From NCBI GenBank assembly GCA_040509055.1, contig JBEVLT010000444.1:1-5780 (forward strand): 5,780 nt of DNA. Direction: 5' to 3'. Below, piece after piece: positions 5,536-5,780 of the stretch. Position numbers and translations under genes: made by a program. The stretch comes from JAJKIP01 sp040509055 (lineage in GTDB: Bacteria; Bacteroidota; Bacteroidia; Chitinophagales; Chitinophagaceae). Every line of letters begins with the position of its first letter. Within the stretch, counting starts at the first letter, position 1. A model generated the notes under the pieces. That model had not been told where the DNA came from and ran no database searches. It saw only the letters and a list, made by a program, of their open reading frames with translations.

Positions 5536-5780
5536 TTCTCCATTTTGTGATGCTGACCGTAGTACCTTTTCCGACCACTGTTTTCAGCTCGAATAAATTG
5601 ACAAGGCGTTTGGCGCCGGGCAATCCCAGCCCCAGCGTTTTGCCGGTAGTGAAACCGTCCTGCATGGCTTTTTCCACATCGGGAATGCCGGGCCCCTGAT
5701 CGATAAAGGTGAGCTTGATACCTGTTTGCAATGCCGAAAGGGTGATGATCTCACAAACTACTTTGCCGCCATTGGCATAG
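5528..5780 (-). CDS. rsbT: RsbT-type serine/threonine kinase (anti-sigma regulatory family), 5' end outside the window
   Basis: The frame is open to the right edge, so only the last 83 residues are seen. It begins with YANGGKVVCEI, which is the end of the ATP-binding N-box; then come DQGPGIPDVEKAMQDG with the G1 box, TLGLGLPGAKRLV with the G2 lid, and GKGTTVSITKW at the C-terminus. The GIPD…AMQDGFTTG and GLGLPGAKRL arrangement is characteristic of RsbT, the switch kinase that phosphorylates RsbS and RsbR in stressosomes and, when released, activates a partner phosphatase. Complete RsbT is about 130-140 residues, so roughly 50 residues are missing. TTG at 5731 is an internal leucine codon and not the start, because conserved motif sequence lies upstream of it. 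The stop codon overlaps the start of the kinase/phosphatase fusion by 8 bases. It is the first of three co-directional genes seen; STAS partners would be expected just upstream. Confidence 0.9.
   Translation of the reverse strand, partial: YANGGKVVCEIITLSALQTGIKLTFIDQGPGIPDVEKAMQDGFTTGKTLGLGLPGAKRLVNLFELKTVVGKGTTVSITKWRNG

Noticed and set aside
4729..5550. Plus-strand frame of 273 codons opposite the kinase/phosphatase fusion
   Set aside because: It is a shadow of the SpoIIE-type gene, whose metal-binding motifs are all on the minus strand.
1..5780. CRISPR arrays, insertion sequences, tRNA or rRNA genes
   Set aside because: I saw no regularly spaced repeats, transposase motifs, terminal inverted repeats, or tRNA/rRNA signatures on either strand.

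Overview
The window most likely comes from a Bacteroidota chromosome, probably family Chitinophagaceae (Chitinophaga-like). Three signs support this: a short primary sigma factor without region 1.1 that begins MRQLKI, an Lgt of the 'GRIGC…GDGDWG' type with a large insertion, and two perfect TAnnTTTG -7 boxes upstream of genes. Classical Shine-Dalgarno sequences are weak or missing, as is usual in this phylum. The family-level placement is inferred from remembered protein flavour, not from a search.

Left part (1-2257), plus strand. An AT-richer leader with a TAnnTTTG promoter element precedes a CGC-type bacilliredoxin (178-594), which is closed by a strong hairpin terminator (616-653). A long prolipoprotein diacylglyceryl transferase (lgt, 707-2020) follows. 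A 237-base gap then carries a perfect -7 box and small inverted repeats, and it leads into rpoD.

Middle (2258-3210). rpoD (2258-3115) is the housekeeping sigma factor. It converges on the minus-strand operon. The gap between them holds a UUCG-capped hairpin and a perfect 11-bp stem that can serve as a bidirectional terminator.

Right part (3211-5780), minus strand, transcribed right to left. A tightly packed operon holds an RsbT-type serine kinase (5' end beyond the window), a fusion of an RsbT-like ATPase with a SpoIIE/RsbX-like PP2C phosphatase, and a histidine kinase with an extra RsbT/RsbW-like ATPase domain at its N-terminus. The first two genes overlap by 8 bases and the next gap is 6 bases. 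This looks like the output half of a stressosome-type partner-switching module (RsbT kinase, RsbX phosphatase) wired to a two-component kinase rather than to sigma B. No STAS-domain protein (RsbR/RsbS) and no response regulator lies inside the window. They are expected upstream of the rsbT start, past base 5780, or elsewhere in the genome.

The most interesting item is this operon, with four GHKL-type ATPase domains in three genes, a kinase and a phosphatase in one chain, and a histidine kinase with two ATPase folds. The architecture is probably known as a domain combination in Bacteroidota, but its signalling output is unclear to me. The other genes are ordinary housekeeping genes.
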